Assembly: GCA_034716895.1 (NCBI GenBank)
Contig: JAYEKW010000006.1
Location: forward strand, 1-53,637
Reading direction: 5' to 3'
DNA length: 53,637 bases
Source of the DNA: Candidatus Neomarinimicrobiota bacterium
GTDB taxonomy: Bacteria > Fidelibacterota > UBA8477 > JABMPR01
Shown in pieces: positions 1 through 7,623 of this stretch. Below the pieces are notes generated by a model, which saw only the letters and a list, made by a program, of their open reading frames with translations, ran no database searches and was not told the DNA's origin. Each line of letters opens with the position of its first letter. The stretch's first letter is position 1. The position numbers and the translations under genes were made by a program.

Positions 1-1
1 A

Positions 2-205
2 ATCTTGTCCAGAGCTAAGGGTGAGGATAACTCAAGAGTTGAAGCAGTCTCGAAACGGATGCTGGAGTTGAAGCTTTACCGGGTTAAAAACTTCAAGAAT
101 ATATTAAGCAACAAGACGTATAGCCAGGCCCTGGATGAACCTCTGGAGATGACCCCTCCTGACAGTCACCATGAGAATGTTCGTGGTCAGCAGTGCTACC
201 AGTGA
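2..205 (+). CDS. istA: IS21 transposase IstA, C-terminal end (cut by window edge)
   Basis: The reading frame is open from the window edge to a TGA at 203-205, and istB begins 10 bases later. The visible 67 or so residues are basic and helical (KRMLELKLYRVKNFKNIL), as expected for the C-terminal tail of an IS21 transposase, which lies outside the catalytic DDE core. The identification rests mainly on position directly before istB. IstA would cut and join the element ends with help from IstB. Confidence 0.6.
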   Translation: MLSRAKGEDNSRVEAVSKRMLELKLYRVKNFKNILSNKTYSQALDEPLEMTPPDSHHENVRGQQCYQ

Positions 206-215
206 GGAGGATGAT

Positions 216-977
216 ATGATAGACCATACACTTGATCAGATCTCGCAGTTAAAGCTCAACGGCTTGAAAGCAGCGCTTCTGGAACAGATGGAACAGCCAA
301 ACCAGTATGCTGACATGAGTTTTGAAGAACGGATTACTTATCTCATTGATAGAGAAGTTCTGGACAGAAACAACCGCAGGACCAAACGGATGCTACGCGC
401 TTCACGAATGAAGTTTAAGCCTGTCTTTCCAGAGGATATTGATTATAGAGAAGATCGTAATCTCAAGAGATCAGTGGTAAAAGGCCTGCTCCAGAACAAC
501 TGGATACAGCAGCATCAGAATGTCATTATCACGGGACCCACCGGAGCAGGTAAAACCTATCTGGCCTGTGTGTTTGGTAATCAGGCTGTCATGTCGGGAT
601 ACTCTGTTTATTACACCAGAATACCACCGCTCATTACTGATGTGGCCCTGGCCAGAGCTGAAGGGACTTATACTAGGTGGATAAAACGAATGGCTCGTTA
701 TGATCTGCTCATACTGGATGATTTTGGTCTCAGTTCACTCTCGACACCACAGGCTCAGGAACTATTAGAAATTATAGAAGAAAGATCAGGGACCGGCAGT
801 CACATTTTGACCAGCCAATTACCGGTGAAAGAATGGTACAGTATCTTTAAAAACCCGACCCTGGCGGATGCCATCATGGACAGGGTCATTCACAATGCAC
901 ATAGATTAGAACTGAAAGGAGTAGATTCTATGAGAAAACTCAAAAACAGGGTAGGTCTCTCGGACACCTCGCCTTAA
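216..977 (+). CDS. istB: IS21 helper ATPase IstB
   Basis: This is a 253-residue AAA+ ATPase of the IstB/DnaC type, which binds target DNA and stimulates the IstA transposase. Walker A GPTGAGKT lies at residues 107-114 and Walker B LLILDDF at 164-170, after the usual helical N-terminal domain. I chose the ATG at 216 because a strong gaggagg ribosome site (about 204-210) precedes it; a longer frame from 171 would overlap istA. The length is normal for the family and no stop or frameshift is seen, so the protein looks functional. Confidence 0.93.
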   Translation: MIDHTLDQISQLKLNGLKAALLEQMEQPNQYADMSFEERITYLIDREVLDRNNRRTKRMLRASRMKFKPVFPEDIDYREDRNLKRSVVKGLLQNNWIQQHQNVIITGPTGAGKTYLACVFGNQAVMSGYSVYYTRIPPLITDVALARAEGTYTRWIKRMARYDLLILDDFGLSSLSTPQAQELLEIIEERSGTGSHILTSQLPVKEWYSIFKNPTLADAIMDRVIHNAHRLELKGVDSMRKLKNRVGLSDTSP

Positions 978-1125
978 ACTAGCTCGACCTGAACAGGGGC
1001 GAATCCGGTGTCCGACAAAAACCGGAACAGGTGTCCGATACTTCCGGAATAACCACTTGGTCTTTTTGAGTCTTGAAATCAGCAACTTAGTGAAATACAT
1101 TTTATATCATAATAGGAGACATAAC

Positions 1126-3996
1126 ATGATAATTTTATTTGTGATGTTTTTTGTGCTTTGTCCCATAATTGAGGCAAATGATTATTCTAAGGATCGATTT
1201 GTAATTTCTTACGATCAGACTCCAACTAATATTTCCAGTTGGATAACAAAAGGTGATAGATTGATTACAGGAAATACAATTATCGATAGCCTAAATGTTG
1301 AATATCAAGTTAACGAATTTCAATTCTTATTTGCAGATACAACAGCACCCTTTGGTCGGCATTTTATTTTTTTTAAAATTGATACATCAAGATCAATGGA
1401 TACTCTAATTATGGAATATTCGACAATTAATGGGATTGCAGGTGTTCATGCAGACTTTATTTCGACCCCCTTAGTCGAGCCAAATGATCCTGCACAAAAT
1501 GTTAATTATTTTGACAAATTACATGGGTGTGGTATATATCGAGGATGGGACTTAACTGTTGGATATCATAATCCAATTGGAATTATTGATGATGGGTGTG
1601 ATTATACTAATGCACAGCTAGCAGCGTCTGCAGTTATTAACCCTGGGGAGGACATAAATAGTGATGGCCTTCTCACTCCCGCTGATTCTAATGGGATTGA
1701 TGATGATGGCAATGGTTTTGTTGATGATTTTTACGGTTGGAATTTTGTGGCTAATACAAATAATGTGCTAACAGGTGGTGGCCACGGTACCTTTGTTACT
1801 AGTGTCATCTGTGCAGCGACAAATGATAGCATTGATGTTGCTGGAATAGCTGGTGGGTGGAGCCCGAATTCTATACCGACACCTTTTATTCAATGTAAGA
1901 TATATAATGTTAGTGATGCAGTCGATGCTCTCCAATACCTTTGCTCAAGAGATGTTCGAATTGTTAATATCAGTCGACAATTTGGTTACCTCAACATGGA
2001 GCAACAGCAAGAATGGGTAGATGTTATAGAGTATTGCGTCATACCAAACGAAGTAGTTATCGTAGCAGGGGCTGGAAATTTTGGAGATGAGGATGTAGTT
2101 GCTCCTGCAAATTCTCCATATGTGATCGCCGTCGGTGCGACCGAATTAGATGAAAGAGAATGGCTAAGAGCAGATTTCTCAAATTATGGTGATTCAATTG
2201 CACTAGCTGCCCCAGGTGTTGATTGGTATTGTGCTTTTACAGATACAACTCACACTGTCGTCAGTGGAACCTCTATTTCTTCACCTGTGGTTGCTGCCAC
2301 CGCAGCATTAATCCTTTCCTTGGATTCAACTTTGTCCCGAGATGAAGTGGAATCACTTCTGACTGACAATGCGACACCAATTAATCCGAGTGAAGGGATG
2401 GGAGCTGGAGTTGTCAATGTGTATCAATCATTGTCCGCAGTCCTACCCCCCTTAGACCCCACAATCACAATATGTGATTATACGAATAATCATCCCGTGT
2501 TATGTATTTCAAATGCGGATCCTGATGTAGAAGAGATAATTGTCTTTAGAAAAATTGTGACAAATGATCGTTACCATACAATAATTCAAAACTGGACAAC
2601 GATTGCTACATCTGGGACAATAGATGAGTATACTGATGAATCCTTTGGGCACCAGCAAAACGGTCCATATTTGGCATATTACAAGGTAAAATTCAGAGAT
2701 CATGCTGATTTATTATCAGGATATTCGAATCAGGTTTCAACAGAAGGGTATTTAGGAATCGCAAAAGAAGTACAAATCTTTACGTGTTTAACCATTCCAT
2801 TTTCAGGTACAGAATCAGCAATATGCATATATGGTCAGTTCATATATATTTCTGATTGGGCGAACGGTCTATTTGCGGTTCAAATCAATGAGTCTGGACT
2901 GGAATTGAATGAGGTTCTCAACGGATATCAAGGTGTCCAATATCATTTACCAATCGATGGGAATTCAATTTATGCGTACTTCGGATCTGACTCTATAGCG
3001 GAGTATACCCTAACAAATCCATTTAATCCACAAAATTTATCTGCAGGCTACAAGCCAGAGGTATTACCATACAATTTCACCGTCAAGAACCATATCCTGA
3101 TTGCTTGTGGTATTCATCCTTTTGGTGGCGTAGGCTTAAACCATCCGGTTTTTGAGATTATCGATTATTCCAACCCAGATAATATTGCTCAACTGTACAT
3201 CCACTCGCAGACATCTGGATACTCAGACATTTTAGTGCAACCTTCTTATCCCAACTTAGTATTAGGAGCAGGAAGAATGGCATATGTGTGGGATTTGTCA
3301 ACCCCCTCAAACCCAATCATGTTAGATTCTCTCCCGGATTTCACTCTTGAGGAGATCGAAAATTGGGGTGATCACATTGTCTCCTTAAACAGAGATAACC
3401 AGCTGGAATTTTGGTCATTGGATTCAGTAGGGCATTTGCACCAGGCGAATGAATCTCAATTTGATGTATTTCAGACCGATGAATTTGAAGGAATAGCAGG
3501 GGGTGATACCCATTTGTTGGTATATGATACAGATAGTCTCTATTTCTTTCAAAGGGATGAATTTTGGACTATCCAAAAAGTATATTCTGCACAACATCTG
3601 GATATAAGGGGTATAAAACATAATGATCAATATGCAGTTGTTGTTACTCCTGACACAATGTTTGTTTACAATTTACATAATTTACTCCCCATCTATCCTC
3701 CTGGCAGGTTAACTCCAGATATTGCTCAAATGTTTCCTGCATATCCTAATCCTTTCAATCCAAGTACATCTATTCAGTACGAGCTTCCAAAGACTACGGA
3801 TGTGACCTTCACGATCTATGATATCCTTGGAAGAAATATTTGGACGTATCAAGAATCAGCTAAACCAGCTGGCTACTACTCACTGCAATGGAACGGGCTG
3901 AACCATCACGGGAAACAAGCGGCAAGTGGAGTCTATCTGATCTCCTTCTCGACACCCGAGTTTAGAGCTGTTCAGAAAGCTGTTTTGATTCGCTAG
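1126..3996 (+). CDS. Secreted subtilisin-like (S8) protease with C-terminal sorting domain
   Basis: This 956-residue protein starts with a signal peptide (MIILFVMFFVLCPIIEA). The S8 catalytic triad is intact: Asp in GIIDDG (about 155), His in GGGHGT (220) and Ser in SGTSISSP (383), with the oxyanion Asn in AGAGNFG (about 318). A Ca-binding-like stretch NGIDDDGNGFVDD lies between Asp and His. The middle (about 470-860) looks like beta repeats or a propeller. The last 85 residues begin YPNPFNPST and match the FlgD-like/type IX secretion sorting domain common in FCB-group bacteria, so the enzyme is probably exported and attached to or released from the surface. The ATG at 1126 has a taggag ribosome site. 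The gene starts about 70 bases past the IS21 end and its A+T-rich coding differs from the core genes further right. The substrate is unknown. Confidence 0.9.
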   Translation: MIILFVMFFVLCPIIEANDYSKDRFVISYDQTPTNISSWITKGDRLITGNTIIDSLNVEYQVNEFQFLFADTTAPFGRHFIFFKIDTSRSMDTLIMEYSTINGIAGVHADFISTPLVEPNDPAQNVNYFDKLHGCGIYRGWDLTVGYHNPIGIIDDGCDYTNAQLAASAVINPGEDINSDGLLTPADSNGIDDDGNGFVDDFYGWNFVANTNNVLTGGGHGTFVTSVICAATNDSIDVAGIAGGWSPNSIPTPFIQCKIYNVSDAVDALQYLCSRDVRIVNISRQFGYLNMEQQQEWVDVIEYCVIPNEVVIVAGAGNFGDEDVVAPANSPYVIAVGATELDEREWLRADFSNYGDSIALAAPGVDWYCAFTDTTHTVVSGTSISSPVVAATAALILSLDSTLSRDEVESLLTDNATPINPSEGMGAGVVNVYQSLSAVLPPLDPTITICDYTNNHPVLCISNADPDVEEIIVFRKIVTNDRYHTIIQNWTTIATSGTIDEYTDESFGHQQNGPYLAYYKVKFRDHADLLSGYSNQVSTEGYLGIAKEVQIFTCLTIPFSGTESAICIYGQFIYISDWANGLFAVQINESGLELNEVLNGYQGVQYHLPIDGNSIYAYFGSDSIAEYTLTNPFNPQNLSAGYKPEVLPYNFTVKNHILIACGIHPFGGVGLNHPVFEIIDYSNPDNIAQLYIHSQTSGYSDILVQPSYPNLVLGAGRMAYVWDLSTPSNPIMLDSLPDFTLEEIENWGDHIVSLNRDNQLEFWSLDSVGHLHQANESQFDVFQTDEFEGIAGGDTHLLVYDTDSLYFFQRDEFWTIQKVYSAQHLDIRGIKHNDQYAVVVTPDTMFVYNLHNLLPIYPPGRLTPDIAQMFPAYPNPFNPSTSIQYELPKTTDVTFTIYDILGRNIWTYQESAKPAGYYSLQWNGLNHHGKQAASGVYLISFSTPEFRAVQKAVLIR

Positions 3997-4165
3997 CCGA
4001 AGCTGAACCGAAACTACACAAGCCCCTGACTTCAACAGTTTGGGGTTTTCTTTTTACAAAAGTTTCCTATCCAACTCCCGCAAAACGCATCGCTCAAGAG
4101 GCTACCGGTATGTTACCAGTATGTTGTGCTTGTAAGTTCAATAGATTCAACGAAGGACAATTTAT
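3997..4165 (+). terminator. Probable terminator and non-coding gap after the protease
   Basis: About 25 bases after the protease stop, agcccc pairs imperfectly with ggggtttt across a short loop, and a run of T follows (about 4022-4058). This fits a factor-independent terminator for the protease gene. The rest of the stretch up to the exonuclease remnant shows no gene. Confidence 0.5.
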
Positions 4166-4168
4166 TAA

Positions 4169-4520
4169 GAGACATCAGGTTTCCAGAATCAAGGAGGACT
4201 TATTGTTGAAATAGGAATTGTTGGATTGAATTTAGAAACAGGAATTATTACTAATGAGTATGATGCAATTGTAAAAGAAAATGGTTTTGGGAAAAACCAT
4301 GCTAAAAAGCCCTATGGTTGGATATTTCAAAATTCTGATTTGAAATATGAAGATGTTTTATTGGCCAATGACTTATCAGTAATATTGCCAGAGGTTCAAA
4401 CAATTCTGGATAAATATTTATTGGGTGCAACAGCATTTAACAAGCAATTTGATTTTGGTTTTTTAAAATCAAGAGGACTAAATATAAGAGAATTACCTTG
4501 CATTATGCTCACAGGTGAAG
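4169..4520 (+). pseudogene. DEDD 3'-5' exonuclease domain, broken at both ends
   Basis: The frame reads ETSG shortly after a stop at 4166-4168, then GLIVEIGIVGLNLETG, which resembles the first exonuclease motif (DxETxG followed by IIEIG). Further on are HAKKPYGW and FNKQFDFGFLKSRGL, which fits the second motif of RNase T/DnaQ-like enzymes. The expected Asp before ETSG is not in frame; the base run ttattaaga suggests a one-base insertion. After LPCIMLTG the similarity ends and the intron-like sequence begins, so the last motif (HxxxxD) is missing. A TTG at 4226 could start a shorter protein, but it would lack the first motif. I read it as a dead gene, probably the oldest cassette of the array. 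No active enzyme is expected. Confidence 0.6.
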
Positions 4521-5180
4521 CGTACACAGGGAATTCTGTAGGCTGCAGGGGAGATCGCGCTCCCTGAAGAGCTGGTACAGCTTCGAGATTGCGTTTGTTG
4601 CGGATGCCGAGGGTTTTAACGTACACCGAAGGCAACACAAGACCATCCAGAATGGCTTGGATGTGAAGATCCGCCGGAGTCCTCAGGCCGTGGCATGCAG
4701 AAAGAGATATGTTGTAGAACTCGGGAAGCCCCAACGAGTTCCTGTAAAGGTGACAGCAAAAGAAAGGTATACAGTTATTTAGGCAATGAAGAGGAAACTC
4801 GGAAACAGAGCTAAACTGGAACCTGCCCATTTGTGGGAGCACCAAGGATCAGGTGGGAGAGAAGATTCATACTTGAATCCGAACTCTATAAGCTCCTGGG
4901 GTGTCTTATCAGGCATAGTACTCAGCGGTTGGGAAAGCCAGCCACACGGGGAAGGACCTGACAGAAGTACGCAGCTCGCAAAGGAAACTTATGCCGGACA
5001 AGTAGGATCGGATGAACATAAGCCAACCTCACTGCGGGGAATAGCAAACAAGCCATCTGTTGCTTAACAGAATTGGACTTGCGCGAAAGCGAGTACAACT
5101 GAGGAAACGGATGAGGGAAAACTTCACGTCCGGGACTGTGCGGGGGGCGCTGGGTAACCGGCGTTCCTACCGTGAGAGAC
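4521..5180 (+). ncRNA. Group II intron-like RNA without reverse transcriptase (boundaries approximate)
   Basis: The 3' part carries a domain V-like hairpin at about 5104-5136: CGGA (5108-5111) pairs with TCCG (5129-5132), the top loop is GAAAA, and the usual ACG bulge sits on the 3' strand. A domain VI-like hairpin follows at 5141-5172 (cggggggcgctgg with ccggcgttcctaccg). The upstream stretch has long conserved-looking blocks, such as aactcgggaagccccaac near 4711, of the kind found in bacterial group II intron RNAs. No reverse transcriptase frame lies between the 5' blocks and domain V, so the intron would depend on a protein supplied in trans. The 5' edge is set where exonuclease similarity stops; both edges are approximate. 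The base of domain V looks weakly paired, so it may be inactive. Confidence 0.6.
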
Positions 5181-5295
5181 TGCGTCCCGCCCCAATCCAG
5201 CTAAAGGCGGATGTGCAGCCAATTTATGGTCTGCTAATAAGAGAGTGGTGGGTTGGATCAAAAACAGAAAGGACTCATGGGAGTTTATTCTAGGG
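5181..5295. other. Short non-coding stretch after the intron-like RNA
   Basis: I see no convincing gene here. A downstream exon for the exonuclease would be expected if the intron were spliced, but neither the HxxxxD motif nor other family similarity is visible in any frame. Confidence 0.4.
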
Positions 5296-5319
5296 ATTTA
5301 ACATAAGAGGGCGTTAGAT
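5296..5319 (+). repeat. Collapsed attC-like junction before the toxin-antitoxin cassette
   Basis: ATTTAAC (5296-5302) fits RYYYAAC and GTTAGAT (5313-5319) fits GTTRRRY exactly, but only 10 bases separate them. A working attC has a longer folded middle. It may be a site that lost its hairpin, or only its right half is real. Confidence 0.45.
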
Positions 5320-5346
5320 GCATCAGAAAAACATCTTGCGCAAAGA

Positions 5347-5361
5347 GTAGGAATATCCTAC
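5347..5361 (+). promoter_or_regulatory. Candidate operator of the AbrB/PIN pair
   Basis: GTAGGA and TCCTAC form a perfect inverted repeat around ATA, ending 23 bases before the antitoxin ATG. AbrB-type antitoxins usually repress their own promoter through such palindromes. The position fits; binding itself is an inference. Confidence 0.5.
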
Positions 5362-5384
5362 CTTGTTAAAAAGGGAGGTTGAAA

Positions 5385-5660
5385 ATGAGTACAGTTGAAA
5401 TAACAAGTATGTCCACTAAAGGGCAAGTTGTAATTCCTGCAAGTATGCGGAAAAAGTTAAACATAAGAGGTGGATCAAAACTGATAGTTGTTCAAGATGG
5501 TGAGAGCATTCTTATGAAGCCAATCGAAAGACCAAAACGTGAGGAATTCGATCGGATTATTAAACTTGCTGATGAAATCATGAAAGATTCTGATCTGACT
5601 GAAGAAGATGTTGCAGAAGCAATAAAAGAGTCAAGAGCAGCTCGTGCGAATCGTAATTGA
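5385..5660 (+). CDS. AbrB/MazE-type antitoxin
   Basis: This 91-residue protein has an N-terminal swapped-hairpin DNA-binding domain with the signature STKGQVVIPASMRKKLNI (about residues 9-26) and a following GGSKLIVVQDGESILMKP strand. The C-terminal helices (about 50-91) are charged and would wrap the toxin. The ATG at 5385 has an excellent aagggagg ribosome site 6 bases upstream; the TTG at 5379 lies too close to it. The gene overlaps the PIN gene by 17 bases, which couples their translation. The palindrome upstream suggests autoregulation. The pair forms one cassette of the array, where toxin-antitoxin modules often stabilise neighbouring cassettes. Confidence 0.88.
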   Translation: MSTVEITSMSTKGQVVIPASMRKKLNIRGGSKLIVVQDGESILMKPIERPKREEFDRIIKLADEIMKDSDLTEEDVAEAIKESRAARANRN

Positions 5661-6054
5661 TACAAATGTAGTTATATCGGGTGTTCTCTTTGGGGGGAAT
5701 CCCAGAAAAGTGCTAGACTATTGGAAGATGAACTCGTATGAGCTTATTTGCAGTCCAGAAATCATTGATGAGTATGAAGATGTCTTATACAGAATGCTCA
5801 ATAAGGTGAAGAATTCAAATAGCGAGCTTGTTGAAGCGTTTTTAAGTCTACTAGTAAAAAGTGCCACTTTAATTCATCCCCATCACAATACAAAACTATC
5901 TAGAGATCCAGATGATGATGTGTTTGTTAATTGTGCCTTAAGTGGACGAGCACTGTACATAGTGAGTGGCGATCGTGATTTGTTGGACATTGAGGAAGTA
6001 GATGGGATAGATATTATCACTGTGCGAGAATTTATTGAAATACTGGAAAAATGA
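5644..6054 (+). CDS. PIN-domain ribonuclease toxin (COG1569-like)
   Basis: This is a 136-residue PIN nuclease, probably cutting RNA when not held by the antitoxin. Expected acidic residues are present: Asp6 in VIDTN, Glu43 in SPEIIDEYEDVL, Asp residues in SRDPDDDVFVNCAL (about 88-92) and Asp110/112 in SGDRDLL. The start is GTG at 5644, inside the end of the antitoxin gene, so it is probably translated after it. The stop is 2 bases before the attC box, the usual tight spacing of a cassette gene. It appears complete. The RNA target is unknown. Confidence 0.88.
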   Translation: MRIVIDTNVVISGVLFGGNPRKVLDYWKMNSYELICSPEIIDEYEDVLYRMLNKVKNSNSELVEAFLSLLVKSATLIHPHHNTKLSRDPDDDVFVNCALSGRALYIVSGDRDLLDIEEVDGIDIITVREFIEILEK

Positions 6055-6056
6055 GC

Positions 6057-6144
6057 ATCTAACAAATTAGGATAGACATGACCCCATATTACCCCAGCTC
6101 TCAGAAGAGCCAGCAGATGGGTCATTTCTATTCTGGTGTTCGAT
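6057..6144 (+). repeat. attC-like site of the toxin-antitoxin cassette
   Basis: R'' is ATCTAAC (6057-6063), a perfect RYYYAAC, and R' is GTTCGAT (6138-6144), one mismatch from its complement. Between them ATAGACATGACCC (6072-6084) pairs with GGGTCATTTCTAT (6119-6131) at 12 of 13 positions, and GCTCT/AGAGC forms a small inner hairpin near 6096-6110. Confidence 0.75.
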
Positions 6145-6432
6145 AAGGCGCGCTTGTTATATGGGGATTGATAAGAAGTCATTGTTTATCATGAAGTTAG
6201 TTTCAGTAATCATCACGACCAGTTCTCAATTATCGCTGGTAATATGATACTTTAATCACAAATAACAAGAATTACGGTGTGTCTTTGGTCATCATACGCT
6301 TCCTTTGATTTCATTTTTCTGCACCATGCGGGATATGGAAGCGTATATTAGCCTGTTACTCTTATCAGTCAAGACCGGAGAATTGCTTTTCCGCCGCGGA
6401 GCGGCTTACTTGAACAAAAGTTTAGAGCTGAC
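6138..6432 (+). repeat. Non-coding cassette body, copy 1 of a 295-base direct repeat
   Basis: This unit matches 8204-8498 without gaps at an offset of 2066 bases and differs at only a few positions. It starts exactly at GTTCGAT, the end box of the preceding attC. The only frames are short and lack ribosome sites, so I see no gene. ATACGCTTCC (6294-6303) and GGAAGCGTAT (6337-6346) can form a perfect 10-base stem, suggesting a structured RNA or a regulatory element. TATGAT near 6244 resembles a -10 box, but no good -35 box accompanies it. Confidence 0.85.
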
Positions 6433-6532
6433 TCACAACAGATTAGCGGTTATGGGTAAGGGATTACAGGGATACAGTGTTTATACAAAATGAAAATATT
6501 GTGCGAAGCAGCTCAGACTCAGGACGTTATAC
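6409..6532 (+). repeat. attC-like site of the first non-coding cassette
   Basis: The site runs from CTTGAAC (6409-6415) to GTTATAC (6526-6532). Arms around gagctg (left) and cagctc (right, about 6510) pair, with agt/act beyond a bulge. The right half (ggatacagtgttt...ggacgttat) closely resembles that of the site at 9376-9499, which supports it as a real family of sites. The R'' box deviates from the consensus. Confidence 0.6.
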
Positions 6533-6584
6533 AGTGCAAATCACACTTCTTACTAGCAGAAATTGAATACGAACGGAGACGTTT

Positions 6585-7469
6585 ATGCCAGGCCGACGAC
6601 TACTATCTGAAGACGACTACATCGACCCACGTTACAATCCAAAACATCCTGAAATGGTGCGGCGTAGGGATGTGCTCCAGGAAACACTAGATCGCTTTGC
6701 AAACGCGGATCTACCGAATAAGTATCACCTGCTCGCACAGACAAATCTTCAGCGTTGGTTCGACACTCGGGATTTGAGCACAGATTCTCAGCATGTCCAT
6801 GTAGTGAGCGGAGATTGGGGTGAAGTCACACATTCAATGACCAAAAAGTATGGCAAATGCTTCGCTGTATTAAACATGGCAAATGCTTTTGTTCCTGGAG
6901 GAGCATATGTAGAAGGTACTGTTGCCCAAGAAGAATATATGTTTCGTCGCACTGATTGCCATTTTCATGTCAACGCTGACGAGTACGATGCCAGCCTTGA
7001 CCGATATGTTCCAGAAATGACTTCACTCTTGTCAGCGGAAAAAGGCAAGGTCTATCTTGATTCAACGCATCCACGAGTGTGTATTCGAGGACCGGAAAAG
7101 CGTTCTCGTCCCGATTTGGGATATGTATGGTTAGCAGACGATGAGGTTTTTCCATTCTTTGAACTTAGGGCCTCAGCACAGGATTTACGTGATGGCTCAC
7201 AGTTCTCAGAATCAAGTATGCGACAACGTATCGCCGCCCAGTTAGATACTCTAATGGATCAAAATATAAATCATGTTATCTTTAAAGCTTTTGGTTGCGG
7301 AGCATTTATGAATCCTGCAGATCGCGTAGCGAAACTATATCGAGAAGAAATTCACAAAAGACAGCGTAATTTTGCCGTAATTGCGTTTGCTATCTACAAT
7401 GCTGGATATGGATCTGATAACTACACACCATTCCGGCAGGCGTTTCGTGATCAATTGAAATTGAGCTAA
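6585..7469 (+). CDS. Bacterial-type poly(ADP-ribose) glycohydrolase (TIGR02452-like macrodomain)
   Basis: This 294-residue protein has the macrodomain core FAVLNMANAFVPGG (about 93-106) followed by AYVEGTVAQEEY. The PGG loop and the catalytic pair QEE (115-117) match the bacterial PARG signature, in which the second Glu acts on the ribose-ribose bond. Later motifs VCIRGPEK and FKAFGCGAFMNP fit the same family. The expected role is removing ADP-ribose chains or ADP-ribose derivatives in the cytoplasm. The ATG at 6585 has a cggaga ribosome site. The gene is complete and sits alone in its cassette, with its own attC 46 bases after the stop. Without a visible ADP-ribosyl transferase partner, a defence or counter-defence role is only an inference. 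Confidence 0.88.
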   Translation: MPGRRLLSEDDYIDPRYNPKHPEMVRRRDVLQETLDRFANADLPNKYHLLAQTNLQRWFDTRDLSTDSQHVHVVSGDWGEVTHSMTKKYGKCFAVLNMANAFVPGGAYVEGTVAQEEYMFRRTDCHFHVNADEYDASLDRYVPEMTSLLSAEKGKVYLDSTHPRVCIRGPEKRSRPDLGYVWLADDEVFPFFELRASAQDLRDGSQFSESSMRQRIAAQLDTLMDQNINHVIFKAFGCGAFMNPADRVAKLYREEIHKRQRNFAVIAFAIYNAGYGSDNYTPFRQAFRDQLKLS

Positions 7470-7515
7470 ATTTTATGGAAACCAGAATCATGGTGTCGGA
7501 TCGATTTTCAAAACT

Positions 7516-7614
7516 GCATAACAATCACTTGCACTCGGACAGCAAAAAGCGGCGTGGCTTCCGCTGCGCTCCAGCCACACCGCTTTTTGCTGCCGGTGAT
7601 GTGAAGCGTTAGAA
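7516..7614 (+). repeat. attC-like site of the PARG cassette (best preserved)
   Basis: GCATAAC (7516-7522) and GTTAGAA (7608-7614) are the end boxes. The arms at 7536-7559 (cggacagcaaaaagcggcg and on) and 7573-7595 (agccacaccgctttttgctg and on) pair almost completely, with single unpaired bases and a TCCGCTGCGCTCC loop. This is the classic folded shape of an attC. Confidence 0.85.
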
Positions 7615-7623
7615 CGACCATAG

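Larger units (their letters stand above)
1..1055 (+). mobile_element. IS21-family insertion sequence, right part
   Basis: The end of an istA-like gene is followed by a complete istB-like gene in the arrangement typical of IS21 elements. After istB there are short repeated end motifs: ggtgtccga occurs near 1008 and again near 1030, and its inverse appears near 955 inside the end of istB. Multiple repeated end sequences are characteristic of this family. I place the right end at about 1055, at a CA dinucleotide (the inverse reads TGGTTATTCCGG). The left end lies outside the window, so the element cannot be judged complete, and I could not check for a target-site duplication. Confidence 0.75.

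Noticed and set aside
4396-4845. Long minus-strand frame of 149 codons
   Set aside because: It crosses the exonuclease remnant and the intron-like RNA. Such frames arise on the reverse of conserved group II intron-like sequence, and no protein motif is visible.
4786-5293. Plus-strand frames within and just after the intron-like RNA
   Set aside because: They show no reverse transcriptase or maturase motif (no YADD) and cover the domain V and VI hairpins, so they are unlikely to be genes.
5883-6182. Minus-strand frame of 99 codons over the PIN toxin gene
   Set aside because: It is antisense to a clear PIN domain gene and runs into the attC hairpin.
6305-6690. Short frames in the first non-coding cassette and before PARG
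   Set aside because: They lack ribosome sites, overlap the attC arms, and the first is not kept in a better form in the second copy.
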